From: Bdellovibrionaceae bacterium UBA6776
Lineage (GTDB): Bacteria; Bdellovibrionota; Bdellovibrionia; Bdellovibrionales; UBA1609
DNA: 30,877 nucleotides
Direction: 5' to 3'
Assembly (NCBI GenBank): GCA_002453155.1
Contig: DKGG01000009.1
Coordinates: 1-30,877 of the forward strand
Under the pieces are notes generated by a model, which worked only from the letters and a program-made list of their open reading frames with translations, was not told the DNA's origin and did no database searches. Positions 15,624-22,664 of the stretch are shown piece by piece. A program made the position numbers and the translations under genes. The number at the start of each line of letters is the position of its first letter. The stretch's first letter is position 1.

Positions 15624-16592
15624 ATGAAGAAATATCTCGTCACAGGTGCAACAGGATTTGTCGGTTCTTGGGTGGCTCGCCGTCTTTTGGAATTGAATCA
15701 TGAAGTTACGGTCCTTTGTCGAGATCCCAAAAAGCTCGACCCTGACCTTTTTGAAAAATGCATTTCCGTCGTTGGTGATGTCACTGATCCTAAATCCTTG
15801 GCAAAGGCCTTTAAAGGAATGGATCGAGTTTACCATTTGGCAGGATTTGTAGGCTATTCGGAAGAACTTCGCCAGAAGATGGAAGAGGTGAATGTTCAAG
15901 GAACTCAAAACGTCATCGATGCCTGCAAAAAAAATAAAATCAAAGAATTGGTTTACATGAGTTCTGTGGTGGCCATAGGTGCCAGTTTCGATCCGGTGGT
16001 TCTTAATGAGAACAGTGAATACACCATTTCGGATTTGAACTTGGGGTATTTTGAAACCAAAAGAGCAGCAGAAAAATTGGTTGTGGAAGCTCATAAAAAA
16101 GGTGTGATTGAAGCTTTCATTTTAAATCCATCCACCATTTATGGTCCTGGAGATTTTAAAAAAAGCAGTCGCAAGGCTCAATTGAAGGTGGCATTGGGTA
16201 AATTTCCCGTTTACACCAAAGGAGGCGTCAGCGTGGTTTCTATCCACGATGTTGTGGAAGCCACTCTTTTGGTCACTGAAAAGGGAACTCCTGGAGAGCG
16301 CTACATTTTGAGTGGGGACAACATCACCATCAAACAACTCTTTGATTTGATTGCCGAGCAGATGAATGTGGCTCCTCCTCGAGTGCTTCTGTTGACCCCG
16401 ATTGTTCGTGCCCTTGGAAAAATGGGAGGAATGAGCCGCGAATCCTCTTACACTTCCACAATGTATCACTGGTTTGACAATGGGAAAGCCTCGAGGGATC
16501 TTGGCATCCAATTTCGCAGCTCAAAAGACGCCATCGCCGAATCGGTGTCCTGGCTCAAAGATCACCTTACGGAGTTTGTTCAGGAAAAATGA
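15624..16592 (+). CDS. NAD(P)-dependent epimerase/dehydratase (extended SDR)
   Basis: 322 aa extended short-chain dehydrogenase/reductase. The N-terminal nucleotide-binding motif is TGATGFVGS (residues 7-15), the acidic end of the following strand continues as VTVLCRDPKKL, and the active-site pair is Y142-x3-K146 with a Ser in MSSVVAIGA. The fold and NPSTIYGPGD resemble dihydroflavonol-reductase or nucleotide-sugar epimerase types, as common in cell-envelope metabolism. The substrate cannot be read from sequence. AGGTGG precedes the ATG. Its stop overlaps the next gene (ATGA), suggesting a shared envelope-related role. Confidence 0.9.
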   Translation: MKKYLVTGATGFVGSWVARRLLELNHEVTVLCRDPKKLDPDLFEKCISVVGDVTDPKSLAKAFKGMDRVYHLAGFVGYSEELRQKMEEVNVQGTQNVIDACKKNKIKELVYMSSVVAIGASFDPVVLNENSEYTISDLNLGYFETKRAAEKLVVEAHKKGVIEAFILNPSTIYGPGDFKKSSRKAQLKVALGKFPVYTKGGVSVVSIHDVVEATLLVTEKGTPGERYILSGDNITIKQLFDLIAEQMNVAPPRVLLLTPIVRALGKMGGMSRESSYTSTMYHWFDNGKASRDLGIQFRSSKDAIAESVSWLKDHLTEFVQEK

Positions 16593-17518
16593 AACTTTCA
16601 AAAAAGAAATGGATTTTACTGAGCGTGGCCGCCCTGCTGGTTCTGGTTCTTGGAACTTTCGCTTGGGCCTTTTTTAGTTTGCCCCAAGTGGAACAGTTGA
16701 AATCTTGCTACACCACTCACTTGTACAAGGTGCGCGTTTGCCCGGGCGATAAAAATTACGTCAAATTGAGCCAGATCTCAAACATTACAAAACGGGCCAT
16801 CTTGGTTTCGGAAGACGGAACCTTTTACAGTCATGAAGGTTTTGATTGGTTTGAATTGAAACAGAGCTTTATCAAAAATTTAAAGTCTATGGAGTATGCC
16901 CGAGGGGGATCCACCATCACCCAGCAGTTGGCTAAAAATGCCTTCTTAACCTCTGAAAAGTCTCTTACTCGAAAGCTTCTTGAAGCCTATTTGGCAAAAA
17001 AACTGGAAGAGCATTTCACGAAAGATCAAATCCTAGAGAAGTATTTGAACATGGTGGAATTTGGCCCAAAGCTTTTTGGGATCAAACCGGCGTCTTTGAA
17101 ATATTTTGGAAAGCCCCCGTCTCAAATTCATTTGTTGGAAGCGGTTTGGCTGGCCCACCTTCTTCCAAATCCAAAAGTATACTCTCGAGGCATGACCAAA
17201 GGGCATTTGTCGCCTTATTCGAGAGAGCGCGTGCAGATTCTTTTACAGCGTTTACTCAAATATGGAGACATCACTCGCGCGCAGTTTCAGTTTGCGAAGT
17301 CACAAATCGACAATTTCCCTTGGACCTTTTTGACCCAAGAGGATTTTGACAATGCTGGGTTTGATCAACAGGATCAGCAGCGAGCTTTGGAAGAGTTGAT
17401 GAACAGCGAAGATTGGATCAACGAAGAACATCCCAGTCATGAGGGTGAAGATTCCGAGGATTTCAATGGTCGATCGGACGAAGAACTGTTGGATCGCCCC
17501 TTTGGAGATCCTGAATAA
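16589..17518 (+). CDS. mtgA: Monofunctional peptidoglycan glycosyltransferase (GT51)
   Basis: 309 aa. A membrane anchor (WILLSVAALLVLVLGTFAWAFF) is followed by a GT51 domain with its signature motifs: AILVSEDGTFYSHEGFDW (catalytic E75), RGGSTITQQLAKN (105-117) and EKYLNMVEFGPKLFGIKPAS. It polymerises lipid II into glycan strands on the periplasmic side of the inner membrane. There is no penicillin-binding transpeptidase domain. It is longer than E. coli MtgA (242 aa) because of a strongly acidic ~60-residue C-terminal tail rich in Glu, Asp and Ser, whose role is unknown. Translation is probably coupled to the preceding SDR gene. Confidence 0.92.
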   Translation: MKLSKKKWILLSVAALLVLVLGTFAWAFFSLPQVEQLKSCYTTHLYKVRVCPGDKNYVKLSQISNITKRAILVSEDGTFYSHEGFDWFELKQSFIKNLKSMEYARGGSTITQQLAKNAFLTSEKSLTRKLLEAYLAKKLEEHFTKDQILEKYLNMVEFGPKLFGIKPASLKYFGKPPSQIHLLEAVWLAHLLPNPKVYSRGMTKGHLSPYSRERVQILLQRLLKYGDITRAQFQFAKSQIDNFPWTFLTQEDFDNAGFDQQDQQRALEELMNSEDWINEEHPSHEGEDSEDFNGRSDEELLDRPFGDPE

Positions 17519-17533
17519 GAAATTCTTATTGGT

Positions 17534-18586
17534 CTAGCCGTGTCCGCCCATAAGGAATTTTTCGTGAGACGTGTCTTCTTGAAGTGAAAGATTCAGCTGT
17601 TCAAAATATTCAAACACGCGATTTCGAACATCTTCCACTTCTTTCACCTGAAATATCGTCTTTCTAAAATCTGAAGATTTTGGAAAGCCCGAGGAGTACC
17701 AAGCTGCAAATTTTTTTAACTGCAATGCGACCAATCGGTCTTCATAAAATTCACTCAAATGAAGATTGAGTCTTTGAAACAACTCCACCAAACTCTGTGA
17801 ATCTTTGTCGGCTGATTCTTGCGTGGATTTTTGAAGGCTTTGAACTTTTAAAAGAAGACGCAAAGACTGTTCAAAGATCATAGGATTTTTCAAACAGCCT
17901 CGACCAATCATCACACCATCACAACCAGAATCGAGCAATCGACTGACCGCCTTTTCAGGAGAGGTCAAATCGCCATTTCCAAGAATGGGAAGTGGGCTTT
18001 TGGATTTTACACTTTTGATGTAATCCCAATCGGCGTCTCCGGAATAAGCTTGTGCACGGGTGCGGCCGTGAATGGCCACCCAAGATATTCCTTCATCGTA
18101 AGCGATCTTTGCGACTTCATGGGAGTTCATGGAATTCGCATCCCAACCCGTGCGAATTTTTATGGTGGTGGGAATGGCAACTGCATTTTTTACGGTTCGA
18201 AGAATGTCTTGCATGCGTCCAAGATCTTTTAAGCATGCAGAGCCCGCGCCTTTTTTTACAACTTTTGGAACGGGACAACCAAAGTTGAGATCCACAAAGT
18301 CTGCACCCATTTGCTCCACTTCTTTTGCAGCAAAACTAAGATCTTCAAGACTTTCTCCAAAAATTTGAATACCGATGGGATGTTGAGTGGAATCAAACTG
18401 CATCAACTTCCTGGTCTTTTGACTGGCGTGTTTCAATCCGGTGGCACTCACAAGTTCTGTAACAACAATGCTTGCACCAAGTTCTTTCATAAAAGTTCGA
18501 AACGGCTTGTCAGTGATTCCCGCCATGGGAGCCAAAACAAAAGGGTTACGTTTTAATTGAGAGAGGATTTGTTCATCTTTCTTCAC
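17534..18586 (-). CDS. dus: tRNA-dihydrouridine synthase
   Basis: 350 aa flavoprotein that reduces specific uridines in tRNA D-loops. Family motifs in order: LAPMAGITDKPFR (18-30), DLNFGCPVPKVVKKGAGSACL with catalytic C104, TTIKIRTGWD, AIHGRTRAQAYSGDADW, LGNGDLTSPEKA and CDGVMIGRGCLKNP. The pattern fits the DusB/NifR3 group best. The start is a GTG at 18586 with only a distant AAGG, so initiation may be weak. The gene is convergent with mtgA, 15 nt apart, and divergent from the small gene at 18741. Confidence 0.94.
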   Translation of the reverse strand: MKKDEQILSQLKRNPFVLAPMAGITDKPFRTFMKELGASIVVTELVSATGLKHASQKTRKLMQFDSTQHPIGIQIFGESLEDLSFAAKEVEQMGADFVDLNFGCPVPKVVKKGAGSACLKDLGRMQDILRTVKNAVAIPTTIKIRTGWDANSMNSHEVAKIAYDEGISWVAIHGRTRAQAYSGDADWDYIKSVKSKSPLPILGNGDLTSPEKAVSRLLDSGCDGVMIGRGCLKNPMIFEQSLRLLLKVQSLQKSTQESADKDSQSLVELFQRLNLHLSEFYEDRLVALQLKKFAAWYSSGFPKSSDFRKTIFQVKEVEDVRNRVFEYFEQLNLSLQEDTSHEKFLMGGHG

Positions 18587-18600
18587 AAGTTCTGTTTACC

Positions 18601-18629
18601 TTGACTTTCGATATGCTGTGCCATAAGTT
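18601..18629 (+). promoter_or_regulatory. Candidate promoter of the HPF-like gene
   Basis: TTGACT (18601-18606), 17-nt spacer, TAAGTT (18624-18629). It implies an untranslated leader of about 105 nt before the ATG at 18741. The -10 is not ideal. Confidence 0.45.
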
Positions 18630-18740
18630 TTATTTATATACCGGTGGCGGACACATTCTTCAATCCACTCTCGCCGTCACAATCGTTTTGCTCGACACGA
18701 ACGTTAGCGAAAATAGGTTTTTCTAAGCAAGGAGGTTTTT

Positions 18741-19034
18741 ATGCTTAAAGAAGACTTTTCTCTCCATTTTGAAGGTTTTTCCCCTTCCGAGGAGACATTG
18801 GCCCGATTGCGTAATTCTCTCCGTGATCTCTACTCCAAGGCCCCTCACCGTTCCTTTTTGAAGGCCAGCTTCAAAAGAACCGGGCAATTGATCGAGGGCA
18901 TGGTGGGAATCAATTCCTTTGCGGGCAAGTTCGCCTCAAAAGTGTCTGGCGAAGACTTCGATGTTTTAAGCCATACGGTTTTGAAAGACCTGGATTGGCA
19001 GATTCAATCTTGGAAAGCGAAGCGGTTTTACTGA
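18741..19034 (+). CDS. HPF/RaiA-like small protein
   Basis: 97 aa with a very strong ribosome site (AAGGAGG, 6 nt before the ATG), suggesting high expression. The layout resembles the N-terminal domain of hibernation-promoting factors: a strand, the first helix EETLARLRNSLRDLYS, three short strands, then GEDFDVLSHTVLKDLDWQIQSWKAKRF as the second helix, matching the family's D-L-x-x-A-x-D-x-L-x-x-Q-L-x-K-x-K pattern. If so, it would bind ribosomes under stress. Similarity is by pattern only, and basic residues are few. It ends at a strong terminator. Confidence 0.6.
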   Translation: MLKEDFSLHFEGFSPSEETLARLRNSLRDLYSKAPHRSFLKASFKRTGQLIEGMVGINSFAGKFASKVSGEDFDVLSHTVLKDLDWQIQSWKAKRFY

Positions 19035-19102
19035 CCGCTTCCGTCTCTCGCACTCTCACATCAATGATTTCGATAAGTAATTCCTGAACGGTTTTACAAA
19101 AT

Positions 19103-19129
19103 AAAAAACCCACCGATGGTGGGTTTTTT
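19103..19129. terminator. Bidirectional rho-independent terminator
   Basis: A-run, CCCACC (19109-19114), loop GAT, GGTGGG (19118-19123), T6 (19124-19129). It serves the HPF-like gene on the plus strand and tRNA-Ser on the minus strand, whose CCA end abuts it. Confidence 0.92.
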
Positions 19130-19220
19130 GGCGGAGAGGGCGGGATTTGAACCCGCGGTACGGGTTACCCCGTACGACAGTTTAGCAAACTGCTGGTTTA
19201 AGCCACTCACCCACCTCTCC
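19129..19220 (-). tRNA. tRNA-Ser (GCU)
   Basis: On the minus strand, acceptor GGAGAGG pairs with CCTCTCC, followed by G and an encoded CCA (19131-19129). The anticodon loop TTGCTAA gives anticodon GCU, reading AGC/AGU serine codons. A long variable arm (TACGGG-GTAA-CCCGTA) confirms the class II serine type, and GGTTCAAATC forms the T loop. About 92 nt including CCA. Confidence 0.96.
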
Positions 19221-19229
19221 GAGACATGG

Positions 19230-19257
19230 ATTCTACTGACTTTTGAAGAATCACCAA
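19230..19257 (-). promoter_or_regulatory. Promoter of tRNA-Ser
   Basis: On the minus strand TTGGTG (19252-19257), 16-nt spacer, TAGAAT (19230-19235), about 10 nt before the mature tRNA. Confidence 0.5.
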
Positions 19258-19296
19258 GCTGCCACAGGGTGGCGATCAAATCAAGATCACTTGGGC

Positions 19297-19325
19297 TTGA
19301 TTTCCCGCCCCATTGCGTCTATCTT
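19297..19325 (+). promoter_or_regulatory. Promoter of tRNA-Arg
   Basis: TTGATT (19297-19302), 17-nt spacer, TATCTT (19320-19325); the tRNA begins 21 nt downstream. Confidence 0.55.
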
Positions 19326-19345
19326 GCCTTTTCCTCGATCGTTGC

Positions 19346-19422
19346 GCGCCCGTAGCTCAGCTGGATAGAGTACCTGACTACGAATCAGGTGGTCGGAGGT
19401 TCGACTCCTTCCGGGCGCGCCA
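19346..19422 (+). tRNA. tRNA-Arg (ACG)
   Basis: Acceptor GCGCCCG pairs with CGGGCGC, then G and an encoded CCA (19420-19422). D arm TAGCTCAGCTGGATAGAG; anticodon stem CTGA/TCAG around CTACGAA, anticodon ACG; T loop GGTTCGACTCC. 77 nt. A34 is expected to be edited to inosine by TadA to read CGU/CGC/CGA. Confidence 0.97.
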
Positions 19423-19476
19423 TTTTTCCTCTCGAGACCCTTGCTCCCATGAACATTCCAATTTATCTCTGAAGCC

Positions 19477-20022
19477 ATGAAAAAAGTGTGGTTGCAGGTC
19501 CTTTTCCTGAGCGTTTCCTTGGTTTTGGTGATTGGTTTGATTCAAAAGCTTCGCAGCTCTTCGGGCTGGGTGGACAAGCTGGGCTTGGCCTTTTACGGCG
19601 CCGAAACCGCCCATCAACTGGATTGGTGCCACACTCGGGTGGTTGAAATCAAAGCCCCCTCTCGCTACCGAATTTTTCAAGAGGGTATGAAGTGGTTCAA
19701 ATCCGATCTGGAAAAAGGAACTCGAGCCGAGCTTGGATTTATTCCCGTGGAAAAGTGGTTTTCCAATTACTGCCGCTTGGTTGTGCAAGGTAAGACCGAG
19801 GGTCTGGCCACCGATCTGCAAGCGGACGAGGGCAACAAGGATTTACTGGCCACCGTGGCCTTTGTGGATGGCAGCTCCTCTGAGTTTCGAGAGGTGGGGC
19901 CTGAGTTATTTACCTGGAACGACACCACCTTTCGGTCCTCAGAGCTGAAGAAAGCCTTGGATGATTTGAAAGAGCTTCCCGTGGTGGGCGGTTCTGAGGT
20001 TGGAGAGGCTCCTGGCCATTGA
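19477..20022 (+). CDS. Unknown protein with N-terminal membrane anchor
   Basis: 181 aa of no family I recognise. Residues about 3-22 (KVWLQVLFLSVSLVLVIGLI) form a signal-anchor, so the remaining ~155 residues should be outside the cytoplasm. That part has two cysteines (in DWCHTR and NYCRLV) that could form a disulfide. The ribosome site is weak. I prefer this strand to the overlapping antisense frame because of the clean MKK start, the anchor and the balanced soluble region. Its stop overlaps the -35 box of the tRNA-Asn promoter. Confidence 0.65.
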   Translation: MKKVWLQVLFLSVSLVLVIGLIQKLRSSSGWVDKLGLAFYGAETAHQLDWCHTRVVEIKAPSRYRIFQEGMKWFKSDLEKGTRAELGFIPVEKWFSNYCRLVVQGKTEGLATDLQADEGNKDLLATVAFVDGSSSEFREVGPELFTWNDTTFRSSELKKALDDLKELPVVGGSEVGEAPGH

Positions 20023-20047
20023 CAAGGACCCTGAAAATCCATAAACA
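20019..20047 (+). promoter_or_regulatory. Promoter of tRNA-Asn
   Basis: Consensus TTGACA (20019-20024), 17-nt spacer, TAAACA (20042-20047); the tRNA starts 25 nt downstream. Confidence 0.7.
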
Positions 20048-20072
20048 TGAGGATTCGTTTTTACCTACATGT

Positions 20073-20148
20073 TCAGGCGTAGCTCAGTAGGTAGAGCAGG
20101 TGACTGTTAATCACCCTGTCGGGGGTTCGAATCCCTCCGCCTGAGCCA
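20073..20148 (+). tRNA. tRNA-Asn (GUU)
   Basis: Acceptor TCAGGCG pairs with CGCCTGA, then G and an encoded CCA (20146-20148). D arm TAGCTCAGTAGGTAGAG; anticodon loop CTGTTAA, anticodon GUU; T loop GGTTCGAATCC. 76 nt. Confidence 0.97.
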
Positions 20149-20398
20149 ATTTTCCCCGAAATCTTTTTACGAAATCGAAAAACTTAAAGCAAATTGAATG
20201 GGTGGAGACCCAGAGGTCATCGATTTCCTGTCGTTTGAATGTCACTTGGAATCACACCACATCACCCTGTCAGGTCGGAGTTAGGTCTGATTCAGGTCGG
20301 ACTTTAAAAAATTCTTTGCTCAGTGGTTTGAGGAGGTTGAGTCCACTCATGTATGGGTATATCGATATTTGTGTATCTATTTTAAAACCGGGTGGGCT
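20149..20398. other. Intergenic stretch, no supported gene
   Basis: About 250 bp between tRNA-Asn and the double-GNAT gene. Short open stretches exist in two frames but neither has a start, ribosome site and recognisable protein together, so any coding remnant is decayed. A motif GGTCGGA occurs twice within 25 bp (about 20274-20300). AGGAGG (20331-20336) precedes an out-of-frame ATG at 20349. Confidence 0.5.
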
Positions 20399-21499
20399 AT
20401 GGCGACTCTTGAACCTCAAAAATTTGTGGCGAGAAATGGAAGGGAGCTTGTTTTCAGGAACCTCGCCCCTGACGATGCCGAGTCCTTTCTAAAATTTCGC
20501 AGCCAAGTCCCAAATGATTCCACCCACACCATGCAATATGTGGGCATGACTTTTCCCTCTCTCGAAGAGACGACGAAAAGTCTTAAATTCCGACAAGAAG
20601 ACAATCTCATTCTTAACATTGGCGCCTTCGATGGAAGCAAAGTTGTGGGATATTTAAATTTTAGGGTACCTTTTCACGATCATCCTTGGGTGAATCACTT
20701 AGCCCAGTTTGGGATGATGGTTCTTAAAGAATGGTGGGGCCAAGGAGTTGGCAAAAAACTCCTTGAACTTCAAGACACCCACGCCAAAGCACTTGGCATT
20801 CAGCGCATTGAAGCGATGGTTCGAGTGAACAACGAGCGCGGGGTGACTCTTTATGAGAGAAATGGTTTTGAAATTGAAGGGACTCGCAAGAAGGCGGCAA
20901 AAATCGATGGGAATTTTGTCGATGAGTACTTTATTGCAAAGGTTTTTAGCGATGAAAGCCGCCAGTGGACTCCCCCGATCTTGGAAACGGAAAGACTTAT
21001 TTTAAGGCCACTCAAGTTGGAAGATGCCGAAGCAATTTTTGAATACGCTCAAAATGCAAACGTCACTAAATACACAATGTGGGAACCTCATAAGTCCGTC
21101 AATGACAGCTTAGACTACATTAAAGACTATGCCTTCAACTACTACAGAAAAGGGGTTCCTGAACCTTTGGGCATCACTTTTAAAAAGGCGCCAAATAAAG
21201 TTATTGGAACGGTAGGATGCTTTTGGGCAAAAAGAGCCTCGCGCGGTATGGAACTGGCTTATGCAATCTCTGAAGAACACTGGGGAAAAGGGATCGTTGC
21301 TGAAGCCTCCTTAGCCGTGATGAATTACTGCTTTAAGGAATTCCAACTCAAGCGAATTCAAGCTCACTGCAAAGCAGACAATAGGGCCAGTGCTCGTGTG
21401 ATGGAAAAAATAGGAATGTCTTTCGAAGGGACTCTTCGTTCATCAATCTTCCATCGAAATCAGTTTTGGGATATGCATTGTTACGCAAAGGTGAATTAA
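20399..21499 (+). CDS. Fused double GNAT acetyltransferase
   Basis: 366 aa made of two GNAT domains. Domain 1 (about 14-180) has the acetyl-CoA motif WWGQGVGKKLLEL (112-124) and NERGVTLYERNGFEIEGTRKK, typical of N-acyltransferases acting on small molecules or protein N-termini. Domain 2 (about 192-366), LETERLILRPLKLEDAEAIF then HWGKGIVAEAS (294-304) and NRASARVMEKIGMSFEGTLR, is RimJ/RimL-like. Substrates are unknown. The frame opens at a TTG at 20369, but ATG 20399 is favoured because a related 5' sequence with the same MAT-x-EPQKF start recurs at 22384. An SD-led out-of-frame ORF (20349) overlaps this start. Confidence 0.88.
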   Translation: MATLEPQKFVARNGRELVFRNLAPDDAESFLKFRSQVPNDSTHTMQYVGMTFPSLEETTKSLKFRQEDNLILNIGAFDGSKVVGYLNFRVPFHDHPWVNHLAQFGMMVLKEWWGQGVGKKLLELQDTHAKALGIQRIEAMVRVNNERGVTLYERNGFEIEGTRKKAAKIDGNFVDEYFIAKVFSDESRQWTPPILETERLILRPLKLEDAEAIFEYAQNANVTKYTMWEPHKSVNDSLDYIKDYAFNYYRKGVPEPLGITFKKAPNKVIGTVGCFWAKRASRGMELAYAISEEHWGKGIVAEASLAVMNYCFKEFQLKRIQAHCKADNRASARVMEKIGMSFEGTLRSSIFHRNQFWDMHCYAKVN

Positions 21500-21502
21500 A
21501 AA

Positions 21503-21531
21503 TTGACTTCTATCAGGCCTAAAAATATAAA
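21503..21531 (+). promoter_or_regulatory. Strong promoter of the GNAT leader
   Basis: TTGACT (21503-21508), 17-nt spacer, TATAAA (21526-21531). Start of transcription is expected near 21538, only about 20 nt before the leader-peptide ATG. Confidence 0.75.
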
Positions 21532-21557
21532 AATGTTTCTTTCAAAAGGAGGTTCCC

Positions 21558-21602
21558 ATGGAAATTAAATCATCACTCGCGGCAGCCTCCGCTTCTATTT
21601 AA
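21558..21602 (+). CDS. Putative 14-aa leader peptide
   Basis: AAAGGAGG lies 5 nt before an ATG that opens a 14-codon ORF encoding MEIKSSLAAASASI, then TAA. The ribosome site is as good as any in the window, yet the product is tiny and Ala/Ser-rich. It lies between a near-consensus promoter and an acetyltransferase gene, and its codons 9-10 form one arm of the hairpin at 21581-21631, the arrangement seen in translation-attenuation leaders of inducible resistance genes. Translation and stalling are inferred. Confidence 0.55.
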   Translation: MEIKSSLAAASASI

Positions 21603-21683
21603 TATCAAAAATATCTAAAGCTCTGGCTGCCATCATTATTGGCCTGATTTTCAGGTCTTAAATTTTATGCTTTAAGGAGCTTT
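21581..21683 (+). promoter_or_regulatory. Candidate translational attenuator before GNAT gene
   Basis: GGCAGCC (21581-21587, inside the leader ORF) pairs with GGCTGCC (21625-21631), with GCTT (21591-21594) and AAGC (21618-21621) continuing the stem. AAAGCTC (21617-21623) is also complementary to GAGCTTT (21677-21683), which overlaps the AAGGAG ribosome site of the next gene, so the two pairings are mutually exclusive. A small hairpin CCTGA-TTT-TCAGG (21643-21655) lies between. Confidence 0.5.
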
Positions 21684-21687
21684 ATAA

Positions 21688-22272
21688 ATGAATTTTAAAT
21701 TAACCGAGGAAAGAACTCGGCGATTGATATTGCGCCCCTATAAAAAAGCGGACTACGAAGTTTGGTTTGATGCCTATGTCAACCGTTTGGAACCCTTAAA
21801 CAAATGGGATGAAGGGCCCGTGCCGAAGAGAAAATGCTCGAAGAGACATTTTGAGAATTTCTTAAAAAAGCTTAAAGAGTTAGGCCGTAAGGATGACTAT
21901 TACCGATATGGTGTCTTTAAGAAAAAGACAGGTGAACTTATCGGTCATGTCGATTTCGATATTTTCGTTCGCGGAACACACCAATTTTCCAATTTTGGTT
22001 ATCAAATTTATAACCAACATTGGGGAAATGGGTATGGAAGAGAGGCAGCTCGGAAGGGTCTCTTTATCGGGTTTCGGCAACTCAAACTCAACCGACTGGA
22101 GGCCGCAATTAATTTTGAAAATAGGAAATCCATTCGACTTGCCAAGCTGATCGGAATGCAAAAGGAGGGAATCAAAAAAAGATATTGGTTTGAATTTGGA
22201 GAATGGACGGATCATGTGATCTATGTGGCAAATCCAGAGGATGTTGGACTTAACCCCTCAAGGCCATTCTAA
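21688..22272 (+). CDS. GNAT acetyltransferase, RimJ/RimL-like
   Basis: 194 aa single-domain GNAT. It begins EERTRRLILRPYKKADYEVW, the RimJ/RimL-type opening, has the acetyl-CoA loop HWGNGYGREA (111-120) and ends with NFENRKSIRLAKLIGMQKEGIKKR, the usual C-terminal strand-helix. Members acetylate ribosomal protein N-termini, antibiotics or other amines; the substrate here is unknown. AAGGAG lies 8 nt before the ATG and is complementary to an upstream leader segment, so expression may be controlled at translation. A GC-rich hairpin follows the stop. Base composition is more AT-rich than the tol/suf regions. Confidence 0.88.
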   Translation: MNFKLTEERTRRLILRPYKKADYEVWFDAYVNRLEPLNKWDEGPVPKRKCSKRHFENFLKKLKELGRKDDYYRYGVFKKKTGELIGHVDFDIFVRGTHQFSNFGYQIYNQHWGNGYGREAARKGLFIGFRQLKLNRLEAAINFENRKSIRLAKLIGMQKEGIKKRYWFEFGEWTDHVIYVANPEDVGLNPSRPF

Positions 22273-22286
22273 TTCCTAGAATAAGA

Positions 22287-22312
22287 CTGGGGTGGGCGTG
22301 GTGCCACCCCAG
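22287..22312 (+). terminator. GC-rich hairpin after GNAT gene
   Basis: CTGGGGTGG (22287-22295) pairs perfectly with CCACCCCAG (22304-22312), 14 nt past the stop. There is no T-run after it, so it may stabilise the 3' end rather than terminate by itself. Confidence 0.5.
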
Positions 22313-22383
22313 CTCTCAGAGTCTCTTCCAAAGTGATCTTTCTCAGACTTGACCAAATCAACCATGGATCTCTAAAAACAAAT

Positions 22384-22424
22384 ATGGCGACCTTTGAACC
22401 TCAAAAATTTTTGGCAAAGAATGG
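22384..22424 (+). pseudogene. 5' stub of a third GNAT paralogue
   Basis: 41 nt matching the first 41 nt of the double-GNAT gene (20399-20439) at 35 positions. It translates to MATFEPQKFLAKNG against MATLEPQKFVARNG, with conservative changes only. Similarity ends abruptly at about 22425 and the body of the gene is absent; the stop of the convergent XRE gene lies 20 nt further. It looks like the start of a diverged paralogue whose remainder was lost. Confidence 0.65.
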
Positions 22425-22444
22425 TGCCTCTCAAAACGTTAAAA

Positions 22445-22663
22445 TTAGTCTTCAGATGCTTCAGGTAAATATTGAAGTAGGTCCGCTGGCTGGCAATCAA
22501 GTTCTTTGCAAAGAGCTTCCAATGTGGAAAATCGAATCGCTTTTGCCTTATTGGTTTTTAGAATGGATAAATTTGCGATCGTCACTCCAACTCGCTCAGA
22601 GAGTTCGGTTAAAGACATTTTTCTATCGAGCAGTATGCGATCTAAATTTACAATTATTCCCAT
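22445..22663 (-). CDS. XRE/Cro-type small regulator
   Basis: 72 aa from the ATG at 22663, 1 nt after the stop of the DUF2975 gene, so probably coupled to it; the frame extends further upstream but inside that gene. Nearly all of it is a helix-turn-helix domain: VNLDRILLDRKMSLTELSERVGVTIANLSILKTNKAKAIRF, then TLEALCKELDCQPADLLQY. This is the YozG-like group of minimal XRE repressors, which commonly accompanies DUF2975 membrane proteins. It likely autoregulates the pair through the repeats at 23333-23407. Confidence 0.92.
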   Translation of the reverse strand: MGIIVNLDRILLDRKMSLTELSERVGVTIANLSILKTNKAKAIRFSTLEALCKELDCQPADLLQYLPEASED

Positions 22664-22664
22664 G

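Noticed and set aside
19378..19821. Minus-strand ORF opposite the unknown anchored gene and tRNA-Arg
   Set aside because: It runs through a tRNA gene and has no signal, domain or ribosome site; the plus-strand gene has a clean start and membrane anchor.
20073..20271. Duplicated tRNA-Asn fragment as an integration site
   Set aside because: An 11-nt match (ATCACCCTGTC) to the tRNA anticodon-arm region occurs near 20261, but no copy of the tRNA 3' end and no integrase are present; 11 nt is compatible with chance.
21513..21647. Pairing of TCAGGCC (21513-21519) with GGCCTGA (21641-21647)
   Set aside because: The left segment lies in the promoter spacer, upstream of the expected transcription start, so it would not be in the same RNA.
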